Numbered from the stretch's first letter, positions 34,946 through 44,435 are shown. The stretch is DNA of 64,000 nt from Nitratireductor aquimarinus (GCF_017255295.1 NZ_JAFKDE010000010.1:1-64000), one strand, 5' to 3'. Made by a program: numbers and translations. Notes: a model not told the origin generated them from the letters alone.

Positions 34946-36295
34946 ATGGCCGATTACTCCGCTTTCGGGCTGGTGCGCCGTCGAGCGCCTGTGGCGATTG
35001 GCGCTGAAGACGCCATTGAGCGCCTGCGCGCGGGCAGGGGGCTTCCGTCCTCCGTCCTGCCCTATGGCAATGGCCGTTCCTATGGCGATACCTGTCTGAA
35101 CGATGCCGGCGCGCTGATCGACATGCGCCCCATGAACCGCATCGTCGCTTTCGATGAACAGAGCGGGCTTTTGACGGCGCAGGCCGGTCTCATGCTCTCG
35201 GATGTGATCGCCCATGTGGGGCCGAAGGGCTGGTTTCCGGCCGTCGTGCCGGGCACCCGGTTTGTCACGCTGGGCGGGGCCATCGCCAATGACGTGCATG
35301 GCAAGAACCACCACCGGCGCGGCACGTTTGGCTGCCACGTGGTGTCCTTCACGCTTCTGCGGTCCGATGGAGAGGTCCGCCGTTGCAGCGCCGATGAGAA
35401 TGCAGAGCTTTTCCGCGCCACCATCGGCGGCATGGGGCTGACGGGCCTCATCCTGGACGCCACCATTCGCCTGATGAAGGTCGCCTCCGTCGATGTGAAC
35501 GAATGCGTGCGCGGCTTCTCCGGTCTGGATGAATATTTCGATCTGGCCGAAGACGCCGACGCCCGGAACGAATATGCCGTTGCCTGGCTCGACCAGCTTG
35601 CGTCTGGCCCAAAGGCGGGCAGGGGCTTTCTGCTCACCGCCAATCACGCCGAAGATGGCGCGGTGTTTCGCGCCGCGTCCCCGCGCCGTCTCACCGTTCC
35701 CTTCCGGCCGCCGCTCAATCTTTTGAACCGCTGGTCGCTGACCCTGTTCAACCGGGCCTTTGCCTGGAGCAAGGCGCGCGCCGAAGGCGTTCGGCGCTCC
35801 TCTTACGAAAGCTATTTCTTTCCGCTCGACGCCGTGCGCCACTGGAACCGGCTCTATGGCCCGCGCGGTCTCCTGCAACATCAAAGCGTGGTGCCGTTCG
35901 AGGCCGCACGCGAAACCATCCCGGCAATGCTGGCGGCTGCGCGCGAGGCCGGTCAGGCGTCGTTCCTCACCGTTTTGAAGCGGTTTGGCGATGTCGCCTC
36001 GCCGGGCATGCTTTCCTTTCCGCGGCCGGGCTACACGCTGACGCTCGATTTCTCCAATGCGGGCGCTGCCACGGATGCGCTTTTCGAACGGCTTGACCGG
36101 ATGACGGTCGAGGCCGGTGGCGCGGTCAATCCCTACAAGGATGCGCGCATGGGACCGGCACTTTTCGAAGCCTCGTTCCCGCACTGGCGCGATCTGGAGG
36201 CGCTGCGCGACCCGGCTTTCCTTTCCGATTTCTGGCGGCGCACGGCGCAGAAGCTGCCGGCCAGCGAGGCGGGAGGCCGGCATGCCGCCGAATGA
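34946..36295 (+). CDS. DprE1-like FAD-binding oxidoreductase
   Basis: A 449-residue VAO/ALO-type flavoprotein. FAD-binding segments are LPYGNGRSYGDTCLND (near residue 38) and FVTLGGAIANDVHGKNHHRRGTFG (about 107-130). The C-terminal domain has GYTLTLDFSN and NPYKDARMGPALFEASFP, resembling the lysine-containing end of DprE1. DprE1 oxidises decaprenyl-phosphoryl-ribose at C2 as half of an epimerisation to arabinose. Here it follows a UbiA protein that could make such a substrate. L-gulonolactone oxidase-like activity is the alternative. Confidence 0.82.
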   Translation: MADYSAFGLVRRRAPVAIGAEDAIERLRAGRGLPSSVLPYGNGRSYGDTCLNDAGALIDMRPMNRIVAFDEQSGLLTAQAGLMLSDVIAHVGPKGWFPAVVPGTRFVTLGGAIANDVHGKNHHRRGTFGCHVVSFTLLRSDGEVRRCSADENAELFRATIGGMGLTGLILDATIRLMKVASVDVNECVRGFSGLDEYFDLAEDADARNEYAVAWLDQLASGPKAGRGFLLTANHAEDGAVFRAASPRRLTVPFRPPLNLLNRWSLTLFNRAFAWSKARAEGVRRSSYESYFFPLDAVRHWNRLYGPRGLLQHQSVVPFEAARETIPAMLAAAREAGQASFLTVLKRFGDVASPGMLSFPRPGYTLTLDFSNAGAATDALFERLDRMTVEAGGAVNPYKDARMGPALFEASFPHWRDLEALRDPAFLSDFWRRTAQKLPASEAGGRHAAE

Positions 36296-36406
36296 CTTCT
36301 TTCAACCCGGCCAGACACCGGAAACTCACGCAAAAGATGCAATTTATATCCAGCGCTTCACGCTTTGTTTGCAAGAAGGCGCTATGACAGGGACGGGCGG
36401 GACAAG

Positions 36407-36844
36407 ATGAAATACATACCCTTCATACTCTTCACGGTGATGACCAACGCGGCTGCGCAGCTCATGCTGAAACACGGCATGATGACGCTGGGCGATCTGA
36501 GCTTTGCGGGTGCGAACCCGATCCTGAAAATTCTTCAGATTGTCTTCAGCCCGTGGATTTTTGCCGGCCTGTGCGTCTTCGTCATCTCCATGGCGTCGCA
36601 TCTCTACGTGCTTTCCAAGGTCGAGCTGTCCTTCGCCTATCCGTTTCTGAGCCTTGCCTATGTGGCGGTGGCGGTGTTCGCCTACTTCCTCTTCAAGGAA
36701 GACCTGAACGCCTACCGCATTGCCGGCATCGCGCTGATCTGCGTCGGCACCGTGCTGATCGCGCAGAGCGGCCGCGAAATGCCTGAAGAACAGGCGGCGC
36801 TCGCAAAAGACAAACTTCAGTCCGAAAGGTCGATGATCCAATGA
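36407..36844 (+). CDS. EamA/SMR-type four-helix membrane protein
   Basis: A 145-residue protein with four predicted helices (IPFILFTVMTNAAAQLMLKHG; PWIFAGLCVFVISMASHLYV; YPFLSLAYVAVAVFAYFLF; YRIAGIALICVGTVLIA), like ArnE/ArnF subunits and SMR transporters. In this cluster it may flip a polyprenyl-phosphate sugar, as ArnE/F do for undecaprenyl-phosphate aminoarabinose. ATG 36407 follows GGGCGGGACAAG. Its end overlaps the SDR start (ATGA). Confidence 0.8.
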   Translation: MKYIPFILFTVMTNAAAQLMLKHGMMTLGDLSFAGANPILKILQIVFSPWIFAGLCVFVISMASHLYVLSKVELSFAYPFLSLAYVAVAVFAYFLFKEDLNAYRIAGIALICVGTVLIAQSGREMPEEQAALAKDKLQSERSMIQ

Positions 36845-37848
36845 GACATATCATTTTTGGCGGTGACGGCTTCGTCGGCCGGCACCTGGCCCCCAAGCTC
36901 GTGGCCGATGGCGAAGAGGTCATCGTTGCCGACATCGTGAAGAGCGACCTGCCACACTACCGCCAGGTGGAGTTCGTCCATTGCGACGTGACCGATCCGG
37001 CCGCTGTCGAGGCGCTGGGCATGAAGGCCGACGACATGGTCTACAACCTGTCGGCCAAGATGCTGTCGCCGATCCAGGTGCGCGCCAAGCGGCACGACTT
37101 CTTCTACCCGGTGAACTATCACGGCACGGTCAACATCATCGAGGCGATGGATAAGGCGGGGGCAAAAAACCTCGTTCACTTCACCACCGACATGATCTAC
37201 GGCCACACCGTCACCTATCCGATGACGGAGGATCATCCCGTTTCGCCGCTTGGCGAATACGGCCAGTCCAAGCTCGACACGGAAGTGCTGGCAGCCGAGT
37301 GGCGCAAGCGCGGCATGAACATTTCGCTGTTCCGCCCGCGTCTCATCATCGGGCCGGGACGTCTGGGCATTCTCGAAAAGCTGTTCAAGCTGATCGACAT
37401 GAACCTGCCGGTGCCGATGATTGGCGCAGGCAAGAACCCCTATCAGTTCATCTCCGTGTTCGACTGCGCGGAAGCCGCGCGTCTTGCGTGGAAGGCCGGC
37501 GTGCCGAACGAGGCCTACAATCTCGGCTCGATCAATCCGCCGCCGGTGCGCAAGCTGCTTGGCGATCTGGTGAAGCATGCGGGCTCGAAATCCCTGCTTC
37601 TGCCCACGCCGGGCTGGGCCGTGAAGCGCACGCTCGACATGCTCGACTGGATGAACATGCCGCTCATGGACCCGGAGCAGTATCTGATCGCCGACGAGAT
37701 GTGCGTGCTCGACGTCTCCAAGGGCGAGCGCGACCTGAACTGGGTGCCGCAATACAATGACGGCGACATGCTGATCGCCGCCTATGACGAATATCGCGCC
37801 AAGAAATCTGGCCAGGCCGTTGGCGCCAGCCAGGTTCCGGCCGAATAG
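36841..37848 (+). CDS. NAD-dependent epimerase/dehydratase (extended SDR)
   Basis: A 335-residue extended short-chain dehydrogenase. The Rossmann motif is IIFGGDGFVGRHL at the very N-terminus, catalytic Tyr-Lys is in YGQSKLDTE, and HFTTDMIYGHTV supplies the Thr/Ser position. It probably reshapes a nucleotide or lipid-linked sugar. It is coupled to the SMR-like gene (4-base overlap) and lies 11 bases before the aminotransferase gene. It could serve as the reductase partner to the DprE1-like oxidase, but extended SDRs more often act on NDP-sugars. Confidence 0.87.
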   Translation: MRHIIFGGDGFVGRHLAPKLVADGEEVIVADIVKSDLPHYRQVEFVHCDVTDPAAVEALGMKADDMVYNLSAKMLSPIQVRAKRHDFFYPVNYHGTVNIIEAMDKAGAKNLVHFTTDMIYGHTVTYPMTEDHPVSPLGEYGQSKLDTEVLAAEWRKRGMNISLFRPRLIIGPGRLGILEKLFKLIDMNLPVPMIGAGKNPYQFISVFDCAEAARLAWKAGVPNEAYNLGSINPPPVRKLLGDLVKHAGSKSLLLPTPGWAVKRTLDMLDWMNMPLMDPEQYLIADEMCVLDVSKGERDLNWVPQYNDGDMLIAAYDEYRAKKSGQAVGASQVPAE

Positions 37849-37859
37849 GGGAGGTCGCC

Positions 37860-39332
37860 ATGACCGTCGTGACAAAGACCGATACGAAAGGGGCGAGGCC
37901 CGTGATGGACGCACCTGACCTTGCACCCAGGGCAATCGTGAAGCCCGATCTTCTCACCGTGGAAGACGCCAAGGCTCTGAGCGTCGAGCGGATGACCGAT
38001 CTGTTCAAGGCGCATCTGAACCCCGGCCAGCTTCACTTCATGAAGCTTCTGGGCTTCCACAAGATCAAGATCGAGAGTGCGGAGGGGATGTATTACATCG
38101 ACCAGAACGGTCGAAAAATCCTCGATTTCTTCGGCGGCTTCGGCTCGCTGGCCTTCGGCCACAACCATCCGCGCATTCTCGAAGCCCGCAAAAAGTTCCA
38201 GGACGAGAAGCGCCACGAGATCGCCATCGCCTTCATGTCGCAATATTCGACGGCGCTGGCTGCCAATCTCGCAGCCTGTTCGCCGGGCGACCTCGACATG
38301 GTGTTCCTCGGCTCCTCGGGTTCCGAGGCCATGGAATCGGCCGTGAAGCTTGCCGAGCGCGCCGCCGGTCCCAAGCGTCCGAAGGTCGTCTATGCGGAGA
38401 ACTCCTTCCACGGCAAGACCAAGGGCGTTCTCACCATCACCGATGGCAATCTCTACCGAGCAGAGTTCCGCCTGACGGACAACACGGTGCGCGTTCCCTT
38501 TGGCGATATCGACGCCATCGAACACGCCTTCCGCACCGATCCCGAGATTGGAGCAATCGTGCTTGAAACCGTTCAGGGCGGCGGCGGCATCAACGAGGCC
38601 CCGCGCGAATTCTGGCAGAAGCTGCGCCAGCTCTGCGATCAGTACGGCGTCATCTGGGTGGCGGACGAGGTTCAGTGCGGCTACGGGCGCACCGGCCGTT
38701 TCTATGCCTTCGAGCATTACGACGTGGTGCCGGACATCACCGCGCTCGCCAAGTCGCTGGGTGCGGGCAAGGCCGCCATGGCCGCGATGATCGCCAAGCG
38801 CGACATCTACATGAAGGCCTATGGCTCTCCGAAGAACGCGATGATCCACGCCATGGCCACCTTTGGCGGCATCGGCGAGGCCTGCGCCACGGCCATCGAG
38901 GGCACCAATGTGCTTTATGACGAAGCGCTGATGGAGAACGCCGAAAGCACCGGCGCCTATCTGGTCGAGCGCCTCAACGCGCTGAAGGACAAATATCCGC
39001 GCATCATCAAGGACATTCGCGGCCGTGGCTGCATGGTCGGGCTCGAGTTCCACGATTTCTCGCAGACCCTGCCGGCGGTTCTGCGCCCGGTGGTCGGCGT
39101 TTTGGACGAGAAGCTCAAGGGCTCGCTGTCGGGCTTTGTGGGCGCGCTTCTTCTGCGCGATTACGATGTTCTGGTCGCCTTCACCGAATACAACCGCAAT
39201 GTCATCCGTCTCCTGCCGCCGCTCATCATGCAGAAGGAGCACGTGGACAAGCTGGTGGATTCGCTCGACGCGCTGCTCGGGCGCGGTGTCGTTTCCATCG
39301 TGAAGGATTTCGTCAAAAGCCAGGTGAAGTAA
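37860..39332 (+). CDS. Class-III PLP-dependent aminotransferase
   Basis: A 490-residue fold-type I aminotransferase with the class-III pattern: FLGSSGSEAMESAVKLAER (PLP phosphate site), NSFHGKTKGVLT, VIWVADEVQCGYGRTG (Asp), and the candidate Schiff-base Lys in ALAKSLGAGKAAMAAM. GGGGAGG precedes the start by five bases. It is the last gene of the 33.5-39.3 kb run and is followed by a strong terminator. The substrate is unknown; an amino-sugar or amino-acid role in cell-envelope synthesis fits the context. Confidence 0.87.
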   Translation: MTVVTKTDTKGARPVMDAPDLAPRAIVKPDLLTVEDAKALSVERMTDLFKAHLNPGQLHFMKLLGFHKIKIESAEGMYYIDQNGRKILDFFGGFGSLAFGHNHPRILEARKKFQDEKRHEIAIAFMSQYSTALAANLAACSPGDLDMVFLGSSGSEAMESAVKLAERAAGPKRPKVVYAENSFHGKTKGVLTITDGNLYRAEFRLTDNTVRVPFGDIDAIEHAFRTDPEIGAIVLETVQGGGGINEAPREFWQKLRQLCDQYGVIWVADEVQCGYGRTGRFYAFEHYDVVPDITALAKSLGAGKAAMAAMIAKRDIYMKAYGSPKNAMIHAMATFGGIGEACATAIEGTNVLYDEALMENAESTGAYLVERLNALKDKYPRIIKDIRGRGCMVGLEFHDFSQTLPAVLRPVVGVLDEKLKGSLSGFVGALLLRDYDVLVAFTEYNRNVIRLLPPLIMQKEHVDKLVDSLDALLGRGVVSIVKDFVKSQVK

Positions 39333-39415
39333 GGTCCGGCTTCTGACAGGATGATTCAGGGCTGCCTCTCAAGGCTCTGAAAGATTCAGGAAAAAGCGCC
39401 TCTCGCGCGACAACT

Positions 39416-39443
39416 GGCCGGGCTTGTCCCGGCCTTCTTTTTG
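39416..39443 (+). terminator. Rho-independent terminator of the 33.5-39.3 kb operon
   Basis: GGCCGGG (39416-39422) pairs with CCCGGCC (39428-39434), followed by TTCTTTTTG. It lies 83 bases after the class-III aminotransferase stop. Confidence 0.85.
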
Positions 39444-39459
39444 TTTGCAATGCCGCTGG

Positions 39460-39852
39460 CCCCTCATCCGCCTGCCGGCACCTTCTCCCCGCCTGCGGGG
39501 AGAAGGACGATGTCCGCAACGCTGATGAAAGCCTCCTTCTCCCCGTGCACGGGGAGAAGGTGCCGGCAGGCGGATGAGGGGCGTGCGCCAGCGCTCAAAC
39601 CCGGCAGTGAGACGTTGCAGAAGCGCGGCGGTTGGGAGGGCAGCGCCAGGCGCCCCGTCCTTCGACAAGTTCAGGATGAGGACTACTGGGCTTGCGGTGT
39701 GGTTCATTCCGAACCGTTGTATTTACGGGCGTCATCAACTCAACAGCCCTCATCCTGAGCTTGTCGAAGGACGGGGGCGCTTGGCGCTGAACAACAGCAA
39801 CGCTTCCTTCTCCCCGCGAGCGGGGAGAAGGTGCCGGCAGGCGGATGAGGGG
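39460..39852. repeat. Three copies of a GC-rich dispersed hairpin repeat enclosing a second inverted repeat
   Basis: Copies at 39460-39506, 39534-39582 and 39807-39852 each contain a CTTCTCCCC/GGGGAGAAG hairpin next to TGCCGGCAGGCGGATGAGG or its complement. Copy 1 is inverted relative to copies 2 and 3. Between copies 2 and 3 lies a 29-base inverted pair (39653-39681, 39748-39776; one mismatch) of the TCGACAAG-type element also seen at 2941-3052. Confidence 0.82.
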
Positions 39853-39884
39853 CGTGCACCCAGCCTCGAAGAAAACTGCCGAGC

Positions 39885-41612
39885 CTATTCGATCCGGTCC
39901 GCCATAAGCGGGCTCAGATAGGCGTCGAAACACTCATTGAGCGTGATCTGCTCATGGTCCTCGATGGCGGGCGCGTAGAGCGCCAGAAGGTCTGCATTCG
40001 CGGTCGTCAGCGGGCAGGTGGGGTGCAGAATGAGATCGGCCTCACGCACCGCCTCCAGCGCCTCGGCGTCCGGCGGGGGCACGGTTCGGGTCGGGTCCGC
40101 GCCGATGGAGACGTGCCGTGGCGCTTCCCTGTCCATCAGCCAGGGGAAGGGGTTCACGAAATTGAGGTTCATCACCGTGTCGAAGGTGACGCCCTGTTCC
40201 GCCTCCAGTTCGCGGATCGCGGTGATGGCCTCGTCGATGGCCATCAGATGCGCGATCTGGAAATCGAATTCCGAGTAGAACACATAGGAGGGCAGTTCCT
40301 GAATGCGGATGAAGTCCGCATAGGTCTCGCGATGCTTCGCGTAAAAGCCCATCATCTTCTCCGCCCGTGCGAGGATTTCCGGACGCATGTTGAGGCGGCC
40401 AAGCGTCTTCAGGTTTTCGCTTGGCATCGTCACGTTCTTGATCGCGCCGACATATGTGCGTGCGGCCCGCTCGGCGGTGTTCACCAGCGGCGGAAGTGCT
40501 GCAGCGGCGGCAAGCAGGCCGGCGGCGATGAAGGCGCTGCGCGGTGCATCGCTCTGCCAGAGCCGCATCAGGACCGGCAGAAGCACCGGCCAAATGAAGA
40601 TCAGCGCCTGGCTGCCGGTGTTCTGCGTCTCGAAGAAGATGCCAGCAAAAAGCACCACCATGATCCAGAAAGCGTCATGATCGAGGAAGCGCGCGATGGC
40701 CCGAAGACGTGGCTTGCTGCGCAGGGTTTCTGTGAGTGTCGCGCGGTCCCGGTAGAGCATGAACAGCGCCAGAAGCCCCGCCGGCACCACGATGCCGAAT
40801 GTGTGCGATGCCGCTTGCAGGAAGCGGGGCAGGAGGCTGCCCTCGTTCATCACCACGAGCGCCAGAATATCGTTGATATAGGCGAGGGTGATCCCGTTCC
40901 ACAGTTGCAGAACGCCCAGAATGGCGAAGAAGATCAGCGCCGAGGCGATGGCCGTGCGCAGCTGCACGCGCCCTGCCGCAAAGGCGAAGGCGCACAGAAT
41001 GCCGCCTGAGGCAAAGCCGGTGATCTTGGTCAGGAACAGCGCCGTCATGCCTGCCACGATGGAGATGAGCAGCAGGCGCTGGTCGCGCAGATAAACGAGC
41101 GCCACCGTCAGTACATAGAGAAGCTGACAGATCTGCCGGTTGTAGACGGCGAACCCGTCCGAACCCGGAAACGGATAGAACTCGCGTGTGTTGAAGGGCA
41201 GAACGGCAAAGGCGAGGAAGGGCAGGAGCAGCGCCAGAGAAACACCGCGTGACGTCCTGTCGACCTGCCACAGCGCCAGCGCCATCAGCGGCGCGGTCAC
41301 AACGAAGAGCGACCAGTGCACCAGAAGCAGCGGCTGGGCGTTCGAGAAGAGTTTCACGCCGCCGGCGAACAGATAATAGCCAAGCGGTCCCACGGGCGCG
41401 AAGAAATCGGTTGCCGGAACCTGCCCGGAAAAGATCCGGTTTGCCGCATCGAAATAGATGAAGAGATCCCAGTACATCGGCCCGATGGGCACGTTGAGCG
41501 GCAGCATCAAAACGACTGCCATGGCGATGGCCGTCATGCCGAGGATGGCGATCGGGCTTGTAAGGCGCATGCGCCGCCCTGCCGCCGTGCCGCGTTCCAC
41601 TGCCGTTGCCAT
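39885..41612 (-). CDS. GT-C-like polytopic membrane protein, probable glycosyltransferase
   Basis: A 575-residue protein with about ten to twelve helices in residues 20-400 and a soluble C-terminal ~170 residues. The first periplasmic loop has YWDLFIYFDAANRIFSG and TDFFAPVGPLGYYLFAGG, the acidic first-loop pattern of GT-C/GT39-like enzymes that use polyprenyl-phosphate sugars. It reads towards the repeat nest, convergent with the DprE1/UbiA run. It could use the lipid-linked sugar made there; this is inference. Family assignment rests on topology and the loop motif. Confidence 0.68.
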   Translation of the reverse strand: MATAVERGTAAGRRMRLTSPIAILGMTAIAMAVVLMLPLNVPIGPMYWDLFIYFDAANRIFSGQVPATDFFAPVGPLGYYLFAGGVKLFSNAQPLLLVHWSLFVVTAPLMALALWQVDRTSRGVSLALLLPFLAFAVLPFNTREFYPFPGSDGFAVYNRQICQLLYVLTVALVYLRDQRLLLISIVAGMTALFLTKITGFASGGILCAFAFAAGRVQLRTAIASALIFFAILGVLQLWNGITLAYINDILALVVMNEGSLLPRFLQAASHTFGIVVPAGLLALFMLYRDRATLTETLRSKPRLRAIARFLDHDAFWIMVVLFAGIFFETQNTGSQALIFIWPVLLPVLMRLWQSDAPRSAFIAAGLLAAAAALPPLVNTAERAARTYVGAIKNVTMPSENLKTLGRLNMRPEILARAEKMMGFYAKHRETYADFIRIQELPSYVFYSEFDFQIAHLMAIDEAITAIRELEAEQGVTFDTVMNLNFVNPFPWLMDREAPRHVSIGADPTRTVPPPDAEALEAVREADLILHPTCPLTTANADLLALYAPAIEDHEQITLNECFDAYLSPLMADRIE

Positions 41613-41851
41613 GTCGTGCCCCCGGGGTGCCTTCTGCCTGTCGTCGCATTCGTTTCTACAGAAGAGGTGGTCAGAAGAAGTTAATCAGGCAGTCTGATTG
41701 GCGCTTTTGCTTAATGGCGCGCGCCGTTTCGGCAATGTCGCATTCAGGCAAAGAGGCAAAGACTTTGGCGGACTAGGATCGTTTCGGATCATGGGTGTCA
41801 TCCAGCCTGCCTGCGCGGTTGGCCGGAGTGCGATCGAGGGAGTGAGAGACC

Positions 41852-44371
41852 ATGAAGACGAAGGCGCGGGCGGTTGTCATCGGCGGTGGCGTGGTGGGCG
41901 TGTCCACGCTCTATCATCTTGCCAAAAAGGGCTGGTCGGATGTCGTTCTGGTCGAGCGCAAGGAGCTCACTTCCGGTTCCACCTGGCATGCCGCCGGTCT
42001 GCTGCCGCTGTTCAACATGAGCTATTCGGTTGGCCAGATCCACAAATACTCGGTGAAATTCTATCAGGAGCTTCAGGAGGAAACCGGCATGAATGTCGGT
42101 TTCACCCAATGCTCCAACATTCGTCTGGCGCGCACGAAGGATCGCTGGGACGAGTACATGTATTATGCCGGCATTGCCGAGACCATCGGCATTCCGGTCA
42201 ACATTCTGACGCCCGAACAGGTGAAGGAGATCTGGCCGCTTTGCGAGACCGACGGGCTCCTTGGCGCGATCCAGCATCCTGACGATGGCTATATCCAGCC
42301 TGCCGATCTGACGCAGGCGCTCGCCAAGGGCGCGCGGGATCTCGGCGCAACCATCTATCGCAACACCGCCGTCACGGCGATTGCGCAGGGCGATGACGGG
42401 ACATGGACCGTGACCACCGACAAGGGCGAGATTGCCTGCGAACACGTTATCTCCTGCACCGGCAATTTTGCCCGCAGGACCGGGGCCATGGTCGGGCTAG
42501 ACGTGCCGGTGATCCCGGTCGAGCACCAATACATCGTCACCGAACCGCATCCGGCCATTGTCGCGCGCAAAAAGGAAGGCCTGCCGGAAATGGGCGTCCT
42601 GCGCGAGAGCGATTCCTCCTGGTACATGCGCGAGGAGAATGGCGGCCTCCTGCTTGGGCCTTACGAAGTCGGTGCGCCCTGCTGCTATGTGGACGGCCCG
42701 ACCGACGACAGCGAATACGAGCTGTTTCAGGAAGATCTCGAACGCCTCATGCCCTATGTGGAAACGGCGATCGAGCGTGTTCCGGCCTTCGGCGAGGTGG
42801 GCATCAAGAAGATCTACAATGGCGCCATCGCCTATACGCCCGACGGCTCCCCCATCATCGGCCCCGCGCCGGGGCTCAAGAATTTCTGGCTGAATGAGGG
42901 CCATTCCTTCGGCGTCACGGCGGCTGGCGGTGCAGGCTGGCAGCTTGCCGAATGGATCGTCGAGGGCGAACCCTCCATCGACATGATGGGCGTCGACCCG
43001 CGCCGTTTCGGCCCCTATGCCACCGAGGGCTATCTGCGCGAGAAAAACGAGGAGGCCTATGCCAATGTCTTCACCGTTCACTATCCCGACGAGGAGCGTT
43101 CGGCGGCGCGTCCGCTCAAGACCACGCCGAGCTATGACCGGATGAAGGCGCTGGGAGCCGTGTTCGGTTCCGTCTATGGCTGGGAGCGGCCCAACTGGTT
43201 CGCGCCCGAGGGCTATGAAGTGCCCGAAAACGACCTTGGCGTCGGTGCGGATGTGCTTCTCAAACACAATCATGCGCCGGCGCTTGAAGATGGCCGCGTG
43301 GTGGAGAAATGGTCCTTCCGCCGCTCCAACTATTTCGAGCATGTCGGCAGTGAAGTGAAAAACGTTCACGAGAATGTCGGCCTGCTCGATATGTCGGCCT
43401 TCGCCAAGATCGAGGTTTCGGGATCGGGCGCAAGGGCCTGGCTCGACAGTATTTTTGCCAACCGTATTCCAAAGAAGCGTGGCCGTGTGGCGCTCTGCCA
43501 TCTCTTGACGAAGAATGGCGGCGTGCGGTCCGAGTTCACCGTTTATGAGTGGAAGCCCGGCCGTTTCTATCTGGTCTCCGCCGGTGCTTACGAGGCGCAT
43601 GACCACGACGTGCTGTTCAGGCTTCTGCCTGACGATGGCTCGGTCGTCCTGCAACCCATCACGCAGCAATATGGCGTCTTCGTTCTTGCCGGCCCGAGAA
43701 GCCGCGATGTTCTGGCAAAGCTCACCCGCACCGGGCTTTCCAATGCGGACTTCCCGTGGCTTTCGGGAAAGCCGGTCTCCATTGGCCGGGCGAGCGCCCA
43801 TGCGCTGCGCGTGAATTTCGTCGGCGAGCTCGGCTGGGAACTGCACCATCCCATCGAGCAGCAGAACCTTATCTTCGATCTCATCATGGAGGCCGGTGCG
43901 GAGTTCGGCATTCGCCCCTTCGGCATCCGCGCCATGACCTCCATGGCCATCGAGAAGAGTTATCGCCTGATCCCGCGCGAACTCTCCATCGAATACACGG
44001 CGTGGGAAAGCGGGCTCGACCGTTTCGTCCACCCGGACAAGGGCGAATTCATTGGCCGTGAGGCTCTGCTCAAGCAGCGCGATGCGGGGCTTGGCTGGAA
44101 CTATGTCACGCTGGAAATCGGCGGCGTGCGCGATGCCGATGCGCGCGGCAATGAGGCGATCTACAGGGCCGGTGAACTGGTGGGCCGCGCCACCCATGGC
44201 GGCTATGGCTGGCGTGTGGGAAAAAGCCTGGCGCTCGCCATGGTGCGCCCCGAGCATGCGGCCGAGGGCACGGAACTGGAGATCAAAATCCTCGGTGATC
44301 TGCATCCCGCCCGGGTGATCAGCGAAAGTCCGTTCGACCCGGAGAATGCAGCCTTGCGAACCGATGGTTGA
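41852..44371 (+). CDS. Dimethylglycine dehydrogenase-like FAD/GcvT fusion enzyme
   Basis: An 839-residue protein: N-terminal DAO-type FAD domain (AVVIGGGVVGVSTLYHLAKKG; GSTWHAAGL with H46 at the covalent-FAD position of DMGDH/SARDH), an intermediate FAO_M-like domain (about 370-430), then a GcvT folate-binding domain (VGLLDMSAFAKIEVSGSGA ... GELGWELHHP ... TSMAIEKSYRLIPRELS). This architecture matches dimethylglycine and sarcosine dehydrogenases, which oxidise N-methyl groups and hand formaldehyde to THF. The exact substrate is not decided by sequence. A perfect terminator follows. Confidence 0.88.
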   Translation: MKTKARAVVIGGGVVGVSTLYHLAKKGWSDVVLVERKELTSGSTWHAAGLLPLFNMSYSVGQIHKYSVKFYQELQEETGMNVGFTQCSNIRLARTKDRWDEYMYYAGIAETIGIPVNILTPEQVKEIWPLCETDGLLGAIQHPDDGYIQPADLTQALAKGARDLGATIYRNTAVTAIAQGDDGTWTVTTDKGEIACEHVISCTGNFARRTGAMVGLDVPVIPVEHQYIVTEPHPAIVARKKEGLPEMGVLRESDSSWYMREENGGLLLGPYEVGAPCCYVDGPTDDSEYELFQEDLERLMPYVETAIERVPAFGEVGIKKIYNGAIAYTPDGSPIIGPAPGLKNFWLNEGHSFGVTAAGGAGWQLAEWIVEGEPSIDMMGVDPRRFGPYATEGYLREKNEEAYANVFTVHYPDEERSAARPLKTTPSYDRMKALGAVFGSVYGWERPNWFAPEGYEVPENDLGVGADVLLKHNHAPALEDGRVVEKWSFRRSNYFEHVGSEVKNVHENVGLLDMSAFAKIEVSGSGARAWLDSIFANRIPKKRGRVALCHLLTKNGGVRSEFTVYEWKPGRFYLVSAGAYEAHDHDVLFRLLPDDGSVVLQPITQQYGVFVLAGPRSRDVLAKLTRTGLSNADFPWLSGKPVSIGRASAHALRVNFVGELGWELHHPIEQQNLIFDLIMEAGAEFGIRPFGIRAMTSMAIEKSYRLIPRELSIEYTAWESGLDRFVHPDKGEFIGREALLKQRDAGLGWNYVTLEIGGVRDADARGNEAIYRAGELVGRATHGGYGWRVGKSLALAMVRPEHAAEGTELEIKILGDLHPARVISESPFDPENAALRTDG

Positions 44372-44380
44372 ATAAATCTG

Positions 44381-44411
44381 GAAGAAAGCGCGTCATCAGC
44401 GCGCTTTCTTC
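44381..44411 (+). terminator. Rho-independent terminator of the DMGDH-like gene
   Basis: GAAGAAAGCGCG (44381-44392) pairs perfectly over 12 bases with CGCGCTTTCTTC (44400-44411), 10 bases after the stop codon. Confidence 0.82.
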
Positions 44412-44435
44412 TACGCGCCGGTTTCGGGCCGTCAG

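Larger units (their letters stand above)
39333..39884. other. Gene-free intergenic repeat nest
   Basis: This 550-base stretch between convergent genes holds no convincing coding sequence. It contains a terminator (39416-39443), three copies of a TTCTCCCC...GGGGAGAAGG / GCCGGCAGGCGGATGAGG element (39460-39506, 39534-39582, 39807-39852) and an inverted pair of a CTTCGACAAG-type element (39653-39681 and 39748-39776). Confidence 0.8.

Noticed and set aside
39460-39852. CRISPR array in the repeat-rich gap
   Set aside because: Repeats are few, unequal in spacing, in both orientations and hairpin-forming with unlike spacers of very different length; no cas genes are near.
42497-44305. 602-codon minus-strand frame opposite the DMGDH-like gene
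   Set aside because: Antisense shadow of a well-conserved FAD/GcvT enzyme.
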